Origin: Blattamonas nauphoetae
Taxonomy: Eukaryota; Preaxostyla; Oxymonadida
Length of the DNA stretch: 64,000 nucleotides
NCBI GenBank assembly: GCA_033064195.1
Contig: JARBJD010000379.1
Location: forward strand, 1 to 64,000
Direction: 5' to 3'
In this document: positions 62,064-64,000 of the stretch, one piece after another
Layout of the letters: the number at the start of each line of letters is the position of its first letter
How positions within the stretch are numbered: position 1 is the stretch's first letter
The notes under the pieces: model-generated
Database searches by the model: none
What the model saw: the letters and a program-made list of their open reading frames with translations, nothing else
Told to the model about the DNA's origin: nothing
Translations under genes and position numbers: made by a program

Positions 62064-63929
62064 CTACATGATTCCCAAATCTTTGTGCAACGCTTTCAGT
62101 GTGTGATTAGGATAATACTCAACTTTTGGTTCACCATTGCTGTATCGTAATACCCACCATGTTGTGGCAGTTGTTGCTAAAATAGGCGCTGGAGGATGTG
62201 TAAATGTTGTCATATCACCACCACTTTGACTTGGATTGTACACATTGTAGTATGTGTCAATACTCCCTTGATAAATTGGTTGAGATCTCAAAGTGACTGG
62301 AACATTTTGGCCTCTGGAACTGATCGAATCATTACAGTTTGTTGGACATCCACTTCGCTGTGTTGAAAAGCATAATAGGAAGTCAGAATTGTCATGAATT
62401 GGTCGCACTCTTGTCATTGTTTCATTTGGATAATTCTGATCACCAGTGAGTTTCTCTTCAACGAGAGAATCTGTAAGTGATCGCTCCAAATCATCTGGAA
62501 CAGTAAGGTATGAATCAAGATTGAGAGTTGATAATGCGAACTGATAGAAACGAGCTCCAATAGTTGTTGTCGGTTGTTCTGGATAGTATTTATTGAGTAG
62601 ATTAACTTGGATGTTCTTCTGCATTGGATTGTGGAAACAAGTGACTTCATTATCGTAGTGACGGAAGAGAAGCATGATATCCTTGGCATTTACGAGAACC
62701 ATCTGCTGAGTACAATCAATTCCTGATGCTGTTGGTGTCTTCTGAAATGGATAGAATGAGATCTTTTCTGCTGGTATTGTTCCAGGACGATCCTGATACA
62801 TTTTCTTCAGATTCTCTTTCGCAATTTCTTTCATTTTGTATCCAGAACTCATGCAATACACATCATCAATGCGATAATCCATTATGTTGAGAGAAATGTA
62901 TTGTTCATCAGGGGAAGGTTCCGAGGTAATACCAGTCGGATGTGTATATACACAATCTTGTTTTACTGCTTTGATCTTAAATGATTGACCGATTTGAACG
63001 AAGTTCTTTGTGCATGAGGCGACGAGACCAGGAATGAAGTTTGGACGATCACGATTACAATAAACAATTGAACTTCGGATGGGAGGTAACTGTGTTGTGT
63101 GGTCACTGATCAATAACGAGAGTGTATTTTTCAATGTCAGTTCAGGATTCACAGGACAACAAACGAACGCATCTTCATTTATGTGAACACTCAATTTCAA
63201 ATCACCGAAGAGACATCTTGGATAGTCAGTCATCCCTGAGAATATCAGAAGATCTTCAAGATTGATTGACACACGAATTGGCACATCAATAGTGTCTTGA
63301 AACACTCCTGTTCCGGATGTTGTAGTGAAGTCTGATAATGGAATATACACACCAGCAACAGATTCATCATGATTCCAAGCATTCTGCCAAGGTGTGTGAC
63401 AATGTTTTCGATTCTCCAATTGACTCTTTGGTTTGATCATATTGTAGATGTGAGACTCCATTGATCCATCATTGTTTGTTGTGCTGATGATTCTTTGATT
63501 GTTGTGAAGAACAGTAAGGTCACGAAAGATTGATGCCGAATGCTTAAGTCCAACGAAGATGAATATTCTCTCATTCATGTACGATCCAATTTTACCTGCA
63601 GTTTGTTTCCAGTTGTTGACTTTCAGAGTTGCTGTCATTGTGAACGTAATGAATGAATCATCGATTTGACAAATGTCCTGATTACCAGTCAGTGGAATGA
63701 TTATTTCCTGTCCTTTGTAGAATCGTGAATTCTCTGATGGTTTCAATTCCTGAATAGAAGTACTGTGTGCCCCATCATTCAGAAGGTAATTTATGTGATG
63801 CTCAGACATGAGTTGTTGTTGTATTTGACCAATGTCATCTCTGGTATACTTGATTGATCCAGTTGTATTTCCAGTCAATGATGATGCTCCAGTTCTTTTG
63901 TTTGTCAGATGTGTTAAATGTGAGTTCAT
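62064..63929 (-). CDS. capsid-like protein 1 (C)
   Basis: 621-residue homologue of 3,485-5,353. The N-terminus is MNSHLTHLTNKRTGASSLTG and the middle has TDYPRCLFGDLKL and VCCPVNPE. The C-terminal domain has PPAPILATTATTWWVLRYS. It ends with TAG; in the same frame TGA follows nine codons later, directly before the next gene's promoter motif, as also in B. The start follows a T-rich motif (rev. 63,932-63,947). Candidate major capsid protein. Confidence 0.65.
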   Translation of the reverse strand: MNSHLTHLTNKRTGASSLTGNTTGSIKYTRDDIGQIQQQLMSEHHINYLLNDGAHSTSIQELKPSENSRFYKGQEIIIPLTGNQDICQIDDSFITFTMTATLKVNNWKQTAGKIGSYMNERIFIFVGLKHSASIFRDLTVLHNNQRIISTTNNDGSMESHIYNMIKPKSQLENRKHCHTPWQNAWNHDESVAGVYIPLSDFTTTSGTGVFQDTIDVPIRVSINLEDLLIFSGMTDYPRCLFGDLKLSVHINEDAFVCCPVNPELTLKNTLSLLISDHTTQLPPIRSSIVYCNRDRPNFIPGLVASCTKNFVQIGQSFKIKAVKQDCVYTHPTGITSEPSPDEQYISLNIMDYRIDDVYCMSSGYKMKEIAKENLKKMYQDRPGTIPAEKISFYPFQKTPTASGIDCTQQMVLVNAKDIMLLFRHYDNEVTCFHNPMQKNIQVNLLNKYYPEQPTTTIGARFYQFALSTLNLDSYLTVPDDLERSLTDSLVEEKLTGDQNYPNETMTRVRPIHDNSDFLLCFSTQRSGCPTNCNDSISSRGQNVPVTLRSQPIYQGSIDTYYNVYNPSQSGGDMTTFTHPPAPILATTATTWWVLRYSNGEPKVEYYPNHTLKALHKDLGIM

Positions 63930-63957
63930 TTTATCAAAAATAAAAAAACTGTATTGC

Positions 63958-64000
63958 TTATTTCTTTTTCACTTTCTTCTTCTTTGGTTTCGGCTTCAGC
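63958..64000 (-). CDS. small MAPG protein 2, 3' end (C)
   Basis: The last 13 codons (KPKPKKKKVKKK then TAA) of the lysine-rich tail of MAPG protein 2; the rest lies beyond the right edge. The A copy ends with TGA at the same position. Confidence 0.6.
   Translation of the reverse strand, partial: LKPKPKKKKVKKK

Larger units (their letters stand above)
56800..64000 (-). mobile_element. Polinton element C (inverted, left part of its map at right)
   Basis: Third Polinton, inverted relative to A and B and cut by the right edge. Visible parts are terminal repeats R1/R2, module gene, S74 fibre, 136-residue protein, capsid-like proteins 2 and 1 and the end of MAPG protein 2. The visible half looks whole; no break is seen. 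Proteins are nearly identical to element B, so it is young relative to B. Its left boundary is taken at R1. Confidence 0.75.

Overview
The window comes from the nuclear genome of a flagellated protist. Part of a dynein heavy chain shows that the host builds axonemes. A Ser/Thr-rich surface protein with beta-helix style repeats resembles families expanded in Preaxostyla. Several host reading frames also stay open only if TAA and TAG are read as glutamine, with TGA as the stop. That code is known from the oxymonad Streblomastix strix, so an oxymonad related to Streblomastix/Blattamonas is my best guess. This is inference; no rRNA is present to confirm it.

About half of the sequence is three related Polinton/Maverick-type virus-like elements, treated here as fossils. 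Element A (1 to about 10,949) enters from the left and is cut by the window edge. Element B (about 10,950 to 29,850) lies head-to-tail with A and shows the whole gene set. Its order is: module protein (perhaps belonging to A), protein-primed DNA polymerase B, a 15.9-kb protein, retroviral-type integrase, coiled-coil protein, packaging ATPase, two unknown proteins, two small MAPG proteins, two paralogous large capsid-like proteins, a 136-residue protein, and a fibre with a self-cleaving S74/ICA domain. Element C (about 56,800 to 64,000) is inverted and runs off the right edge. B and C are close relatives; A is more diverged. A is broken in about three genes. B is broken in about half a dozen and also carries three inserted DNA elements: two copies of a TTAA-type MITE and one TIR transposon. 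The visible half of C looks whole. A T-rich motif sits a few bases before most structural-gene start codons in all three copies.

Between B and C (about 29.9-56.8 kb) lies host DNA of higher GC content. In order it holds: a 280-bp tandem repeat; a Cys-rich gene with introns; an unidentified alpha-helical gene; a dynein heavy chain fragment; a disordered Ser/Pro/Glu-rich gene; a 32-bp minisatellite; a coiled-coil gene; a Tc1 (DD34E) transposon; a CSPP1-like coiled-coil gene; the surface-protein gene; a small MITE; a second copy of the transposase family that invaded element B; tRNA-like sequences; and an array of short hairpins. Most host genes are interrupted by frame changes, so they are decayed, split by introns, or affected by sequence error.

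The main points are these. (1) Host genes appear to use TAR=Gln, while the Polinton genes terminate with TAA and TAG and use only CAR for Gln, which is a code mismatch between element and host. (2) Element A carries three copies of a ~40-bp double-hairpin sequence inserted in frame inside protein genes. (3) The elements combine duplicated capsid genes with a phage-like self-processing fibre.
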